Assembly: GCA_025210235.1 (NCBI GenBank)
Contig: JAOASG010000070.1
Span: forward strand, 1 to 41,881
Origin: Vallitalea sp.
Lineage (GTDB): Bacteria > Bacillota > Clostridia > Lachnospirales > Vallitaleaceae
DNA: 41,881 nt
Direction of reading: 5' to 3'
The position numbers and the translations under genes are program-made. Below the pieces are notes generated by a model. That model did no database searches. It was not told the origin of the DNA and was given only the letters and a program-made list of their open reading frames with translations. Shown here one piece after another: positions 27,225 through 36,328 of the stretch (the stretch's first letter is position 1; the number at the start of each line of letters is the position of its first letter).

Positions 27225-30002
27225 GTGTCAAAAAAAAATATGAACAAAACAGATTTTAATATGTCAAAAATATACGATTTCGCTTTAACATGGGGTGATG
27301 TTGGAAATAGAAAATATAGTCAAACAATTCTTGATCTTGCTAATAAGATAGCGAGAGTTAAAGCTGGAAGTTCAAGAGAATGTGTTCCTTTCGGACCTGA
27401 ATATTGTATACTTGAGTATGCACTTGATGAATACCAAGCAAAAATTGCTCTTCACTTAGAGTTTAGAGAAAAGAGAAGTGCTAAAGATATTGCAAAGGCT
27501 TCAGGAGAACCTGTTGATAAGGTAACAAAAGCTCTTGAACACATTGCATGGGCAGGTGCAGCGTTTGTAAATAACGTTGATGGTGTTAATGTGTATTGGC
27601 AAGACATTTGGGTTCCTGGGCATATGGAAATGATTGTTAATAACAAAGAACTAATTAAAAAGCATCCACAAATTGGTGAAGCTTTTTATTATTTTGGTAG
27701 GAAAAAAGGTCCTATGGCAGCAGGTATCATGCCAATCGGTGGAGGACCTATGCGTGTAATACCTATTGAGAGAGCTATTGATGGTGACTCAAAAAAGGTT
27801 TCTTATGAAGAAGTTTCAAAATACCTTAATGAAGCAAAAGTATTTTCTGTATCAGATTGTTCATGTAGAACTTCTCGTGAAGCTATGGGTGAAGGGTGTG
27901 GTCACTTAAAAGAAGATATGTGTATTCAGTTAGATCATGCAGCTGAATATTATATTAAGACAGGTCGTGGAAGAAAGATTACAAGAGAAGAAGCTTTTGA
28001 GATCATTAGAAGAGCAGAAGATAACGGTTTAATGCACTCCATACCTAACTATGATGGTCCAGGACATACTCATGCTATATGTAACTGCTGTGGATGTGGT
28101 TGCTATGCTATGAGACTAGCAAACGAGTTTGTTAATGGTGATATTGTTAGATCAAATTATAAAGCAGTTGTAGATGAGGAGAAATGTGTAGCTTGTGGAG
28201 AGTGTGTAGAATCATGTCCAACAAATGCTCTTCGTTTAGGACAAAAACTATGTTCAACTAAACCAATTGATGATACAATAACAAAAGTAACGCCAAGAAA
28301 TACTGAGTGGACAGAAGATAAGTTGAATAGAGATTATAGAACAAATCGTAAAAATGCAATGGATTCAGGTACTGCTCCATGTATTACTAAATGTCCAGCA
28401 CACATTCCAGTTCAAGGATATATTAAACTTGCCGCACAAGGTAGATATACTGAGGCGCTAGAGCTTATTAAGAAACATAATCCTTTGCCAGCAGTATGTG
28501 GTCGTATTTGTCCAAGACTTTGTGAAGATGATTGTACTCGTGGTGAATTTGATGAAGCAGTTGCAGTTGATGATATAAAGAAATTTATCGCTCAAAAAGA
28601 TATGGAAAGTAATACAAGATATATGCCTAGAATTAGACATGATTACAGTGATAAGAAAATCGCCATTATAGGTGGAGGACCTACAGGACTTACTTGTGCT
28701 TACGACTTAGCACTTGATGGGTATGACATTACTGTATTTGAAAAAGAAAAGCGTCTTGGAGGTATGTTAACTCTTGGTATTCCTTCATATAGATTGGAAA
28801 AAGATGTTATAGAAGCTGAAATTGATGTTATAAGAGATATGGGTGTTAAATTTAAGACTGGTGTTGAAATTGGTAAAGATGTTACAATTCAAGAACTTAG
28901 AGATCAAGGATTTAATGCATTTTACGTGGCTATAGGGGCACAATCAGGTAGAAATATTGGTATAGAAGGTGAAGATGCGGCTGAAGTTATTAGTGGTGTA
29001 GAGTTCCTTAGAACTATCAACCTAGGTAATAAGTCAGAAGTAAAAGGTAAAGTAGTTGTTATAGGTGGTGGTAACGTTGCTATTGACGTTGCAAGATCAT
29101 CAATAAGACTTGACGGTGTTACTAAAACTGATATTTTCTGCCTTGAATCAAGAGATATGATGCCTGCTCACGATGAAGAAGTGGCAGAGGCATTGGAAGA
29201 AGAAGTAAACATTAATAATTCATGGGGACCTGTAAAAGTTATTACAGAAAAAGGGAAAGTAACAGGTATAGAATTTAAACGTTGTCTATCTGTATTTGAT
29301 GAAGATGGAAGATTTAATCCAAAGTATGATGAAAAAGATAGTAAGATTGTTGAATGTGACTACATATTATTGTCAGTTGGTCAAACTTATAACTACGGCA
29401 AATTATTTAATGGTGAAGCAGTTGAACTTACTAACAGAAGAACCATCAAAGTTGATCCTATTACGCTTCAAACAACTGTTGAAGATATTTTTGCAGGTGG
29501 GGATGTGGCAAGTGGTCCTAGACTTGCTATTGATGCCATAGCAGCAGGTAAGGAAGCAGCTATTTCTCTTCATAGATTTGTACAACATGGTCAGTCATTG
29601 ATCTTTGGTAGAGATAACCATTCCTATATAATGCTAAACAAAGAAAACCTTGATTATTCAGAAGGATACGATGTTATTGCTAGACAAAAAATAAAACATG
29701 TTGATGGAAAAGTGTCTAAGACTACATTTAATGATTTAAGAGGAACTCTTACTGAAGAGCAGATTAAAAAAGAAACTCAAAGATGTTTAGGTTGTGGAGC
29801 TACTAAGACTGATGAATATTTATGCGTAGGTTGTGGTCAATGTACTCTTAAGTGTAAGTTTGATGCTATTAAACTAGTAAAAGTTCATGATGAAGCAGGT
29901 TTTGATATTAATGACTTATCAAAAGCAGTAATTAAAAAATCTATTGGTAGAAAAATGAAGATAACAGCCAATAAACTTAATCCTTTTGAGAAGACTAGAT
30001 AA
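27225..30002 (+). CDS. Winged-helix/Fe-S/GltD-like flavoprotein, cassette 1
   Basis: A 925-aa multidomain redox protein. About 1-300 holds a winged-helix-like segment (RSAKDIAKASGEPVDKVTKAL) and two Cys clusters: C212, C214, C225, C233, and C286, C288, C289, C291, C293. A [4Fe-4S] ferredoxin motif has C321, C324, C327, C331. A GltD-type Fer4_20 domain has C386, C390, C425, C429, C433, C437. Then come an FAD site IAIIGGGPTGL (about 477), an NADPH site VVIGGGNVAIDVA (about 612) and a C-terminal ferredoxin (C854, C857, C867, C870, C873, C877). It probably moves electrons between NAD(P)H and iron-sulfur partners. Starts at GTG 27225, 8 nt after GAGGG. Being between hypB and hypA suggests a role in nickel-enzyme maturation or activity. 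Confidence 0.88.
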   Translation: MSKKNMNKTDFNMSKIYDFALTWGDVGNRKYSQTILDLANKIARVKAGSSRECVPFGPEYCILEYALDEYQAKIALHLEFREKRSAKDIAKASGEPVDKVTKALEHIAWAGAAFVNNVDGVNVYWQDIWVPGHMEMIVNNKELIKKHPQIGEAFYYFGRKKGPMAAGIMPIGGGPMRVIPIERAIDGDSKKVSYEEVSKYLNEAKVFSVSDCSCRTSREAMGEGCGHLKEDMCIQLDHAAEYYIKTGRGRKITREEAFEIIRRAEDNGLMHSIPNYDGPGHTHAICNCCGCGCYAMRLANEFVNGDIVRSNYKAVVDEEKCVACGECVESCPTNALRLGQKLCSTKPIDDTITKVTPRNTEWTEDKLNRDYRTNRKNAMDSGTAPCITKCPAHIPVQGYIKLAAQGRYTEALELIKKHNPLPAVCGRICPRLCEDDCTRGEFDEAVAVDDIKKFIAQKDMESNTRYMPRIRHDYSDKKIAIIGGGPTGLTCAYDLALDGYDITVFEKEKRLGGMLTLGIPSYRLEKDVIEAEIDVIRDMGVKFKTGVEIGKDVTIQELRDQGFNAFYVAIGAQSGRNIGIEGEDAAEVISGVEFLRTINLGNKSEVKGKVVVIGGGNVAIDVARSSIRLDGVTKTDIFCLESRDMMPAHDEEVAEALEEEVNINNSWGPVKVITEKGKVTGIEFKRCLSVFDEDGRFNPKYDEKDSKIVECDYILLSVGQTYNYGKLFNGEAVELTNRRTIKVDPITLQTTVEDIFAGGDVASGPRLAIDAIAAGKEAAISLHRFVQHGQSLIFGRDNHSYIMLNKENLDYSEGYDVIARQKIKHVDGKVSKTTFNDLRGTLTEEQIKKETQRCLGCGATKTDEYLCVGCGQCTLKCKFDAIKLVKVHDEAGFDINDLSKAVIKKSIGRKMKITANKLNPFEKTR

Positions 30003-30052
30003 TAATAAATTATTATTAAAAAGCAAACTATAATATATAGAGGGATGAGTAC

Positions 30053-30394
30053 ATGCATGAATTAGGAATTGTTTATGAGGTTATTAAAATCGTTGACGGT
30101 TTTGTTAAGGAAAACGAGTTAATAAGAGTTGATAAAATAGTATTAGAGGTGGGACAATTATCTCAAGCTATTCCGAGATTTTTGGAAGAATGTTATCCAG
30201 CAGCTGTTAGTGAGACAGACTACGAGGAGACAAAGCTCGAGATTGAAGTACTTCCTGCTAATGGAAGATGCAATAACTGTAATGAAATTTACAATGTGGT
30301 TGATAACAGAAGGGTTTGTCCTAAATGTGGTGGTGATGAATACCAATTGGTTTCAGGACAGGAATTTAATATCAAAGAGATTGTAGCTTATTAA
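30053..30394 (+). CDS. hypA: HypA nickel metallochaperone, cassette 1
   Basis: A 113-aa nickel chaperone. It begins Met-His-Glu, where His2 and the main-chain amine form the nickel site. The zinc-finger loop has C-N-N-C (about 75-78) and C-P-K-C (about 92-95), the standard Zn(Cys)4 pair. The length is normal for HypA. It is the third gene of the cassette, 50 nt after the flavoprotein, with GAGGG upstream. HypA normally passes nickel from HypB to a hydrogenase large subunit or to urease accessory proteins; neither is in this window. A terminator follows within 40 bases. Confidence 0.93.
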   Translation: MHELGIVYEVIKIVDGFVKENELIRVDKIVLEVGQLSQAIPRFLEECYPAAVSETDYEETKLEIEVLPANGRCNNCNEIYNVVDNRRVCPKCGGDEYQLVSGQEFNIKEIVAY

Positions 30395-30429
30395 CTAATT
30401 AGTGATAGGCAGGGCAATAAATAATATAA

Positions 30430-30469
30430 TAGGTCTAGTAATTGGCAATATTGCTTTTTACTGGACCTA
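30430..30469 (+). terminator. Intrinsic terminator of hypB/flavoprotein/hypA cassette 1
   Basis: Arms TAGGTCTAGTAA (30430-30441) and TTACTGGACCTA (30458-30469) pair with one wobble, with a nested GCAATATTGC hairpin in the loop. A T-rich stretch follows. Confidence 0.65.
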
Positions 30470-30673
30470 AAATTTTGATTTTCTTTAGAATGATATTCTG
30501 TTTGTAATTAAAAATAACATATATTGACAAAATATGATATAATTATTCTGGTTAATACGAATCAATTAAAAATTTTTTTTTGCGCCTTTTAGACGTATGA
30601 ATTATTTATTAAGAAGAGACAAATCGGGAATTTCTATTCACCTAAGACCATTAATAGAAGGGATAATACAGTA

Positions 30674-32737
30674 ATGATTAATCAAAGAAAAAAAGCAAAG
30701 ACTAAGGGAAATATTATTAATAATATGAAAATTGGAACTCGCCTTATTGTAGGATTTAGTTTAGTTACTATTTTTATTATTGTTTTAACGATTGTTAGTT
30801 TTATTAATCTAAAAAATATTACTTATCAAGTACATATTTTTGATCAAACTATATCTGCAAAATATAATACAGCTCTAGCAAGAATAGAACAAGTTAGATT
30901 TGAAGCAGATGATACTGATGAATCCGCAAAACTTGTATCAAAATATATAACAGAAAGTGAAAATGCTTTACAGGATGTAGTAAATTTAATGAAGTCCAAA
31001 AAAAATAAAGATAATGCAAATAAAATGAATAAGCAAATTAATTTATTTAGAAAACAATTCGATGAATATGTGGAATTTCAACATCAGAAAGTAAAACAAG
31101 AGAAAATACGTTCAGAAGCAGCAAAAATTGTAACTGATACTATTAGAAATACTATGTCTTTAGAAAAACAATATATCAAAACATTAACAAATGCTAGCGA
31201 TATCCAAGATTCTTATGATAAATACTTATTATTACAAGAGGCATTTGATGACTATATGGAAGTTAGAATTGCAGCAAATAAATATGCAAAAACAGAATCA
31301 AAAGAACTTGCGGATAATCTAATAAATTTAATTAATAATACAGACAGTACTCTTAATGAGGTAACTAAAGTAATAAATTCACAAGCTGTCTTGAAAAATC
31401 TTGAAGAAGCTAAGAGTGCTCTAAAAACATATAAAAATGCGTTTGTAGAATATGATGTATTAGTAGTAAAACAAAATCGTAGTAGTACAGAGATGAGAGA
31501 ACAAGCGAAAAAGGTATCAGATTTAGCTGGAACTATTCAAAATGGTGTATTAGATTTTTTACATAATGTAGAAAATAATTCTAACACACTTAACATAATT
31601 ATTTCTATTCTTGCTATAATTATAAGTATTTTACTTGCTATTATAATTACTCGAAGTATTGCAATACCAATATCACTAGCAGTTAATCATATTAATGAAG
31701 TGGCAAACTATGATATTACAAAAGATGTACCAGTTAAGTCTATGAATAGGAGAGACGAAATAGGAGATTTATTAAAAGCAATTCAAAAAATAGAGGATAA
31801 TTTAAGGATAATTATTAAACAGATAGCATATAATTCTCAAAATGTAGCATCTTCTTCAGAGGAGTTGACAGCAACTAGTCAACAAGTTTCCAATGCGGTA
31901 AATGAAGTTTCTAGAGGGATTGAAGAAATTGCAAATGGAGCAAATGAGCAAGCTGATGATACACAAAAAGCTGTTACCAATATTACGGAATTAGGTGAAT
32001 TGATTGAGAAGGAACAAGTTAAATTAAGTAACTTAAATCAATCTTCAAGCCAAGTAATAAATTTAAAAGAAGAAGGTATAAACAATATTCAAGATTTGGT
32101 GGATAAAACAAAAATGAATGAGAAAGCATCAAAAGAAATTAATGAGGTTATTGTGAATGCAAATGAAAGTGCAGAGAAAATTTACCAAGCAAGTGAAATG
32201 ATTAAGAATATAGCTAAACAAACAAACTTATTGGCGTTAAACGCAGCTATTGAAGCAGCTAGGGCAGGTGAATCTGGAAAAGGGTTTACGGTTGTAGCTG
32301 ATGAAATCAGAAAGCTAGCTGAACAATCGGATGAATTCACTGAAGAAATATCAAATATTATAAATGATTTAAAAGATAAAACAGAAAATGCTGTTACTAC
32401 AATGAAACATATGGCTATAATTGTAAATGAGCAGGCTGAAAGCGTGAAAAAAACAGAAAGTAAATTTGAAGGAATTGCTGAAGCTATTGAAAAAAATAAG
32501 AATTCGATAGATGAATTAGATAAATCAAGTAAATCAATGGAGGATAAAAAGGATAATATTATTAGTATTATTGAAAATCTATCGGCTATATCTGAAGAAA
32601 ATGCGGCAGGAACAGAAGAAGCATCAGCATCAGTAGAAGAGCAAACAACATCTATGGAGCAAATTGCAAATGCTAGTGAAAAATTATCAAAACTAGCAGA
32701 AGATATGAATCAAAGTGTTGCTAAATTTAAATATTAG
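30674..32737 (+). CDS. Methyl-accepting chemotaxis protein with helical-bundle sensor
   Basis: A 687-aa chemoreceptor. TM1 is at about 22-45, a long, mainly helical extracellular domain spans about 46-303 (four-helix or HBM type rather than Cache), TM2 about 304-326, HAMP about 327-380, then the signalling coiled coil. The tip reads [20 protein letters not shown] near 516. The C-terminal helices have acidic methylation-type pairs and end in [10 protein letters not shown]. It starts at ATG 30674 behind AGAAGGG. Paralogues lie at 283 and 21115, but the sensor here differs in fold. It stands alone between the cassette terminator and its own terminator. Its ligand is unknown. Confidence 0.92.
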   Translation: MINQRKKAKTKGNIINNMKIGTRLIVGFSLVTIFIIVLTIVSFINLKNITYQVHIFDQTISAKYNTALARIEQVRFEADDTDESAKLVSKYITESENALQDVVNLMKSKKNKDNANKMNKQINLFRKQFDEYVEFQHQKVKQEKIRSEAAKIVTDTIRNTMSLEKQYIKTLTNASDIQDSYDKYLLLQEAFDDYMEVRIAANKYAKTESKELADNLINLINNTDSTLNEVTKVINSQAVLKNLEEAKSALKTYKNAFVEYDVLVVKQNRSSTEMREQAKKVSDLAGTIQNGVLDFLHNVENNSNTLNIIISILAIIISILLAIIITRSIAIPISLAVNHINEVANYDITKDVPVKSMNRRDEIGDLLKAIQKIEDNLRIIIKQIAYNSQNVASSSEELTATSQQVSNAVNEVSRGIEEIANGANEQADDTQKAVTNITELGELIEKEQVKLSNLNQSSSQVINLKEEGINNIQDLVDKTKMNEKASKEINEVIVNANESAEKIYQASEMIKNIAKQTNLLALNAAIEAARAGESGKGFTVVADEIRKLAEQSDEFTEEISNIINDLKDKTENAVTTMKHMAIIVNEQAESVKKTESKFEGIAEAIEKNKNSIDELDKSSKSMEDKKDNIISIIENLSAISEENAAGTEEASASVEEQTTSMEQIANASEKLSKLAEDMNQSVAKFKY

Positions 32738-32848
32738 AATAAATTATACTTCCAGAAATTGTAGCCTATTATTTTATTAGTGAAAATGTGAAATTATAAA
32801 ATGTATTTAGATATTTTTGATATAAATTACATCAATAATGATTACAAA

Positions 32849-32884
32849 GATTCAGCAAATTAATAAATTGTTGGATCTTTTTTT
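32849..32884 (+). terminator. Intrinsic terminator of the third chemoreceptor gene
   Basis: GATTCAGCAA (32849-32858) and TTGTTGGATC (32868-32877) pair over 10 bp with two wobbles and a 9-nt loop, followed by seven T. A near-identical hairpin recurs at 35441. Confidence 0.8.
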
Positions 32885-32885
32885 G

Positions 32886-32900
32886 GTGTACCCAGCATCG
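32886..32900 (+). other. Possible degenerate 5' end of a group IIC intron
   Basis: GTGTACCCAGCATCG starts two bases after the terminator T-run. It resembles the class C intron 5' consensus GTGTGCCCGGCATGG at 12 of 15 positions, and the location matches class C target choice. The following 80 bases do not clearly continue as domain I, so this may be a decayed remnant or chance. Confidence 0.25.
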
Positions 32901-32973
32901 TAATGTACTAGCATAAGAAAAGGTTGGAGAATATCCGAAAGCCCAATTCGAAATCGTAGCTACTCGATTTATC

Positions 32974-33002
32974 TTGACTATATTCTATTTGTATAGTATT
33001 AT
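32974..33002 (+). promoter_or_regulatory. Sigma-A promoter of the ABC exporter/padR operon
   Basis: TTGACT (32974-32979), 17 bp, then TATTAT (32997-33002). The -10 lies inside a large perfect inverted repeat. It is about 60 bp ahead of the ATPase start. Confidence 0.7.
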
Positions 33003-33023
33003 ATATATAAAATACTATACAAA
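32988..33023. promoter_or_regulatory. Operator palindrome, probable PadR binding site
   Basis: A perfect 13-bp inverted repeat, TTTGTATAGTATT (32988-33000) and AATACTATACAAA (33011-33023), around 10 A/T bases. It covers the -10 and the start region of the exporter promoter. PadR regulators commonly bind such A/T-rich dyads. The padR gene of the same operon at 34852 is the natural candidate, giving autorepression. Confidence 0.65.
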
Positions 33024-33061
33024 TATAATATAAAATATAGTAAAGGATGGAGGAATTAAAT

Positions 33062-33988
33062 TTGAAAGCAATTGAGGTATGCGGTATTAGTAAGAGCTAT
33101 AAAGATGTAAAAGCTGTTGATGATATCTCATTTACAGTAGAAAGAGAAAGTATTTGTGCGATTCTAGGACCTAATGGCTCAGGAAAGACAACAACAATTA
33201 AGAGTATATGCAATTTAATCCAGCCTGATCAAGGGGAAATAAGAATATTAGGTAAAAAAAATAGAAAAGCTACTAATCATATTTCAGCTGTATTTGAAGG
33301 AACTAGAAATTTATATTGGAGATTAACTCCAAAAGAAAATTTAAGGTATTTTGCAGGCATTAGTGGATTGGGCGGAAAGAATGTCGATAGACAGATTGAT
33401 GAAATACTGGAACGATTTAATTTAACACAAAAGAAGAATGTAACAGTAAATGAGTTGTCTAGAGGGATGAAACAAAAGGTGGCTATTGGGACGACTTTGG
33501 TTTGTAACACTGAGATAATACTTCTTGATGAACCCACACTAGGACTTGATGTACAGAGCTTTATAGATATCAAAGAGCAACTTAAAGAGTTGGCAAGAGA
33601 TATGAATAAAACGATTTTACTAAGTACACATGACATGAATCTTGTTGAAGGTGTAAGTGATAAAGTAATAGTTCTAAATAAAGGTAAACTTGTTGCTAAA
33701 GATTCTATGAGTAATTTGTTAGAAATGTTTAAAAGCAAAACTTATGAAATTGTGTTAAAAGATAAGGTTAACGAAGAAGTTGCAAAACGTTTATCAAATG
33801 ATAAATATAAAATATTTATAACAGAAAATAAAAATGTTTTGGAAGTAGATATGCATACATTAAATGATATTTTTGATATTGTAAATCAGTTCAAAGACAA
33901 TGATATACTTATTAAAGAAATTAAACAAAAAGAAATTAATTTTGAGAGAATCTATTTAGACCTAACAAAAGGAGGTACAATAGCATGA
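33062..33988 (+). CDS. ABC-2 type exporter ATP-binding protein
   Basis: A 308-aa ATPase of the drug/polysaccharide export class. Walker A is GPNGSGKTT, the Q-loop region follows, the signature is LSRGMKQKVAIG, Walker B IILLDEPTLGLDV and the H-loop STHDM. A C-terminal extension of about 90 residues is typical of ABC-2 ATPases. Start choice: an ATG at 33047 has no usable RBS because GGATGGAGG overlaps it. In-frame TTG 33062 lies 8 nt after GGAGG and aligns with the family N terminus. The stop overlaps the permease start in ATGA. With the PadR regulator and operator, this looks like an inducible efflux or self-protection unit. Confidence 0.9.
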   Translation: MKAIEVCGISKSYKDVKAVDDISFTVERESICAILGPNGSGKTTTIKSICNLIQPDQGEIRILGKKNRKATNHISAVFEGTRNLYWRLTPKENLRYFAGISGLGGKNVDRQIDEILERFNLTQKKNVTVNELSRGMKQKVAIGTTLVCNTEIILLDEPTLGLDVQSFIDIKEQLKELARDMNKTILLSTHDMNLVEGVSDKVIVLNKGKLVAKDSMSNLLEMFKSKTYEIVLKDKVNEEVAKRLSNDKYKIFITENKNVLEVDMHTLNDIFDIVNQFKDNDILIKEIKQKEINFERIYLDLTKGGTIA

Positions 33989-34782
33989 AAGGAACATTTT
34001 ACTTAGCAAAAGTTTCTTTTGAAAAATCAATAAAAGAATTAAAGAGATATAAGTTTGAAACACTATCAATGGTATTTAGTTTTTATTTATTATTTATAGC
34101 TATGTTTCTAGGGGTAAATGGTTTTGGTAAGAGTCTCGGTGTAGAGCAAAGCAATATGTCGGGAACATTAGAGGGCTTTGTCGCTGGATATTTTTTGTGG
34201 ACAGTAATGGTAGTAGCTTTTTTTGAGATTACTAATAGTGTAATATCAGATGCAAATAAAGGAACTCTTGAACAAATAAGTATGTCAAACATGGGAGTAC
34301 ATAAGGTTTTGATCGTTAGAAGTATTGTTAATCTAATTTTAAATATTTTATTATGTTCAATTGTATTAGTATCAATTATGTATACAACAGGTTACTGGTT
34401 AAATATGCATGTATTAGATGTAATTGTTATTATTTTATTAGGTATATTCAGTATGTTAGGTATTTCATTAATGTTTGCTGGATTGGCACTTATACATAAA
34501 CGAGTTCAATCTTTCTTAAATATTATACAATATTTCATAATTGCATTTGTACTTCCAGCTAATGGTTTTTTTGGTGAGATGGGTAAAACATTAATTCCTT
34601 TTAGACCATCAATAGAAAAATTCTATGAAATTACCTTAGGTAATAAAAGTCTTTTAGATTTTCCAATAACAGACTATCTTCTAATTGTAGTAAATTCAGC
34701 AGTGTATTTTAGTTTAGGTCTTTTAGTCTTTAATATATGTAGTAAAAAAGCAAAGAAAAAAGGGTTGTTAGGACAGTACTAA
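33985..34782 (+). CDS. ABC-2 type exporter permease
   Basis: A 265-aa integral membrane protein with about six hydrophobic segments, including LSMVFSFYLLFIAMFLG near residue 30, GYFLWTVMVVAFFEI, the I-V-N-L-I-L-N-I-L-L-C-S-I-V-L-V-S-I segment, and VIVIILLGIFSMLGISLMF. The layout matches ABC-2 permeases that pair with the upstream ATPase as a half-size export complex. The start ATG shares bases with the ATPase stop (ATGA), and GGAGGT lies ahead of it. The substrate is unknown; small toxic compounds or peptides are usual for PadR-controlled pairs. Confidence 0.88.
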   Translation: MKGTFYLAKVSFEKSIKELKRYKFETLSMVFSFYLLFIAMFLGVNGFGKSLGVEQSNMSGTLEGFVAGYFLWTVMVVAFFEITNSVISDANKGTLEQISMSNMGVHKVLIVRSIVNLILNILLCSIVLVSIMYTTGYWLNMHVLDVIVIILLGIFSMLGISLMFAGLALIHKRVQSFLNIIQYFIIAFVLPANGFFGEMGKTLIPFRPSIEKFYEITLGNKSLLDFPITDYLLIVVNSAVYFSLGLLVFNICSKKAKKKGLLGQY

Positions 34783-34851
34783 ATTCAATTGACTTTATAC
34801 AATTTTTACAGTAATCTATAAGAGTACTATTGACAATATTAGGAGGTAAAA

Positions 34852-35409
34852 ATGTCTTTAAAACATGGATTATTAGGACTTTTAAGATATGGTAGCATGA
34901 CAGGTTATGATTTGGATAAGATATTTAAATCACATTTAAAGTCTTTCTGGTATGCGCAGACAAGTCAAATTTATCGTGAATTAAATAAAATGGAAGGCAA
35001 TAAATGGTTATCTTCTGAAATTGTTTTCCAAGAAGGTAAGCCCAATAAAAAGGTCTATTCTATTACTGATTTAGGAAATGATGAATTCATTAAATGGTTA
35101 ACGGACGTAGAACAAAACGATGCAATTGAAGTTAAGCAAACTTTTTTAATGAAAATGTTTTTTTCTGCAGATAATGATATTTCTGTTACTATAAAAATAT
35201 TAGAAGATTTTAAGGAGAGCTGTCAACAAAGGATGCAGTCTTTAAAAGTATTTGTAGAAGATTTTGATAACCCGAATACAGAAAAAGACCCAAGAAAAGA
35301 AGCTAATTACTGGGTTGCAACAGCTGAGTTTGGTACGATGTTCCATAATATGTGTATTGAATGGGCGGATAAAACTATTCAACGTATAAAGAATTTGGAT
35401 CAAGAGTAA
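34852..35409 (+). CDS. PadR-family transcriptional regulator
   Basis: A 185-aa regulator. The N-terminal PadR winged helix (about 1-85) shows SLKHGLLGLLRYGSMTGYDL, S-Q-I-Y-R-E-L-N-K-M-E and a wing at KPNKKVYSITDLG. The C-terminal helical effector/dimer domain (about 90-180, Vir_AG-like) is standard for the longer PadR subfamily. It is the third gene of the exporter operon, behind AGGAGGT. The perfect 13-bp dyad over the operon promoter is its likely operator, so the exporter and padR are probably derepressed together by the exported compound. Confidence 0.92.
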   Translation: MSLKHGLLGLLRYGSMTGYDLDKIFKSHLKSFWYAQTSQIYRELNKMEGNKWLSSEIVFQEGKPNKKVYSITDLGNDEFIKWLTDVEQNDAIEVKQTFLMKMFFSADNDISVTIKILEDFKESCQQRMQSLKVFVEDFDNPNTEKDPRKEANYWVATAEFGTMFHNMCIEWADKTIQRIKNLDQE

Positions 35410-35440
35410 TAAGTGTGGATTATTTCAATATGATTAAAAA

Positions 35441-35471
35441 GGTTCAGCAAATAATAATTGTTGGATCTTTT
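35441..35471 (+). terminator. Intrinsic terminator of the exporter/padR operon
   Basis: GGTTCAGCAA (35441-35450) and TTGTTGGATC (35458-35467) pair with wobbles around a 7-nt loop, followed by TTTT. It is nearly the same sequence as the terminator at 32849. Confidence 0.75.
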
Positions 35472-35530
35472 GTTGTATATAAAGTAATTTGAATTTAGAA
35501 AATAGATTGTAGTTAATTTTAAAATTATAA

Positions 35531-35596
35531 TTCTAGTCTAATATCTATTGCAACATATGTTCTAGAAAAAAAGCAGTATAAATACATTAATTAGGG
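35531..35596 (+). repeat. Degenerate repeat copy 1 (gene fragment related to 36418-36484)
   Basis: This 66-nt stretch matches 36418-36484 at roughly 84% with one indel. In frame it reads S-L-I-S-I-A-T-Y-V-L-E-K and stops soon after; a stop also lies just upstream, so it is not a gene now. Most differences from copy 2 in the shared frame are synonymous. Confidence 0.6.
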
Positions 35597-35616
35597 TAAG
35601 AATCATCTGTCATCAT

Positions 35617-35656
35617 AGAGATGAGATTTTGACATTACTTAAATAATCCCATCTCT
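35617..35656. terminator. Hairpin between convergent padR operon and GyrI-like gene
   Basis: AGAGATGAGATT (35617-35628) and AATCCCATCTCT (35645-35656) pair over 12 bp with one mismatch. There is no clear T-run on either strand. It lies 45 bp past the GyrI-like stop and may serve as a weak terminator. Confidence 0.45.
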
Positions 35657-35700
35657 TAAATGATTTTAGAATAATAGCATAATTTTCATAGCAATAGCTT

Positions 35701-36156
35701 TTAGTTGATGGAAATATAAATATCAATCGTTTGATTATTCATATCTTCACTATCATTGTGATAAAGTTCAAAGTCAGAAGAAAATTTACGATCTAAATCC
35801 AATGACCATATTTCTTGCCAAGCTTTGCCCACTGCGTTCATAATATCACCATTAACAGTAAATTTAGCATATTTTCCACCATCTATAATTCGAGTCTCAA
35901 GATTAGGGTTATCACTTTTTGAAACTTCGGTGCCACACATAAATCTATAAGGCATAGTTGCATCCCCTTCGTAGTCTGTATATAGCCCAATTCCTTTTCC
36001 TGTGATTTTGTTTTTAATACTATCACATACACCTTCACCAATAAAGTGTTGCCACATATAACCTATATCCTTCATTGATTTTCCATTCTCATTAGTTGTT
36101 ATAATTGACTTTCCTACAATTATTTTTTCATTTAGTGTTACAATTTTATAGTTCAT
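35701..36156 (-). CDS. GyrI-like/AraC effector-binding domain protein
   Basis: A 151-aa stand-alone GyrI-like (SOUL/BmrR-type) small-molecule-binding domain. It has the two-fold beta-alpha-beta-beta pattern: an N-terminal strand with NEKIIVGKSI, a WQHF helix, IGLYTDYEGDATMPYRFMCGTEV, then GGKYAKFTVNGDIMNAVGKAWQEIW. Such proteins bind amphipathic or cationic compounds, and a few inhibit gyrase or hydrolyse ligands. RBS AAGGAG lies upstream of ATG 36156. The neighbouring PadR exporter and degenerate gene fragments suggest a small drug-response neighbourhood. A palindrome stands in its promoter region. Confidence 0.82.
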   Translation of the reverse strand: MNYKIVTLNEKIIVGKSIITTNENGKSMKDIGYMWQHFIGEGVCDSIKNKITGKGIGLYTDYEGDATMPYRFMCGTEVSKSDNPNLETRIIDGGKYAKFTVNGDIMNAVGKAWQEIWSLDLDRKFSSDFELYHNDSEDMNNQTIDIYISIN

Positions 36157-36201
36157 AAACAGTACTCTCCTTTTTTTAAGATAAGTTAATTATAGGAAAA
36201 G

Positions 36202-36227
36202 TAATATGACAACAGTATGTCATATTA
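36202..36227. promoter_or_regulatory. Operator-like palindrome upstream of the GyrI-like gene
   Basis: A perfect 10-bp dyad, TAATATGACA (36202-36211) and TGTCATATTA (36218-36227), with a 6-nt spacer. On the minus strand it lies just upstream of a TATAAT (36194-36189), covering the -35 region. The regulator is unknown. Confidence 0.5.
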
Positions 36228-36328
36228 ATATTAAGAAAGAAGAAATAAACTAATTTAAAATTTGTATTGAATAAAATTTTATAATCTACTATTATTGGGA
36301 TTAAGAAAAATATTGGAGGGGATATGTT

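Noticed and set aside
30524..30543. TTGACA followed by TATAAT upstream of the third chemoreceptor gene
   Set aside because: The spacing is only 8 bp, so the pair cannot act as one promoter; no good partner was found for either box.
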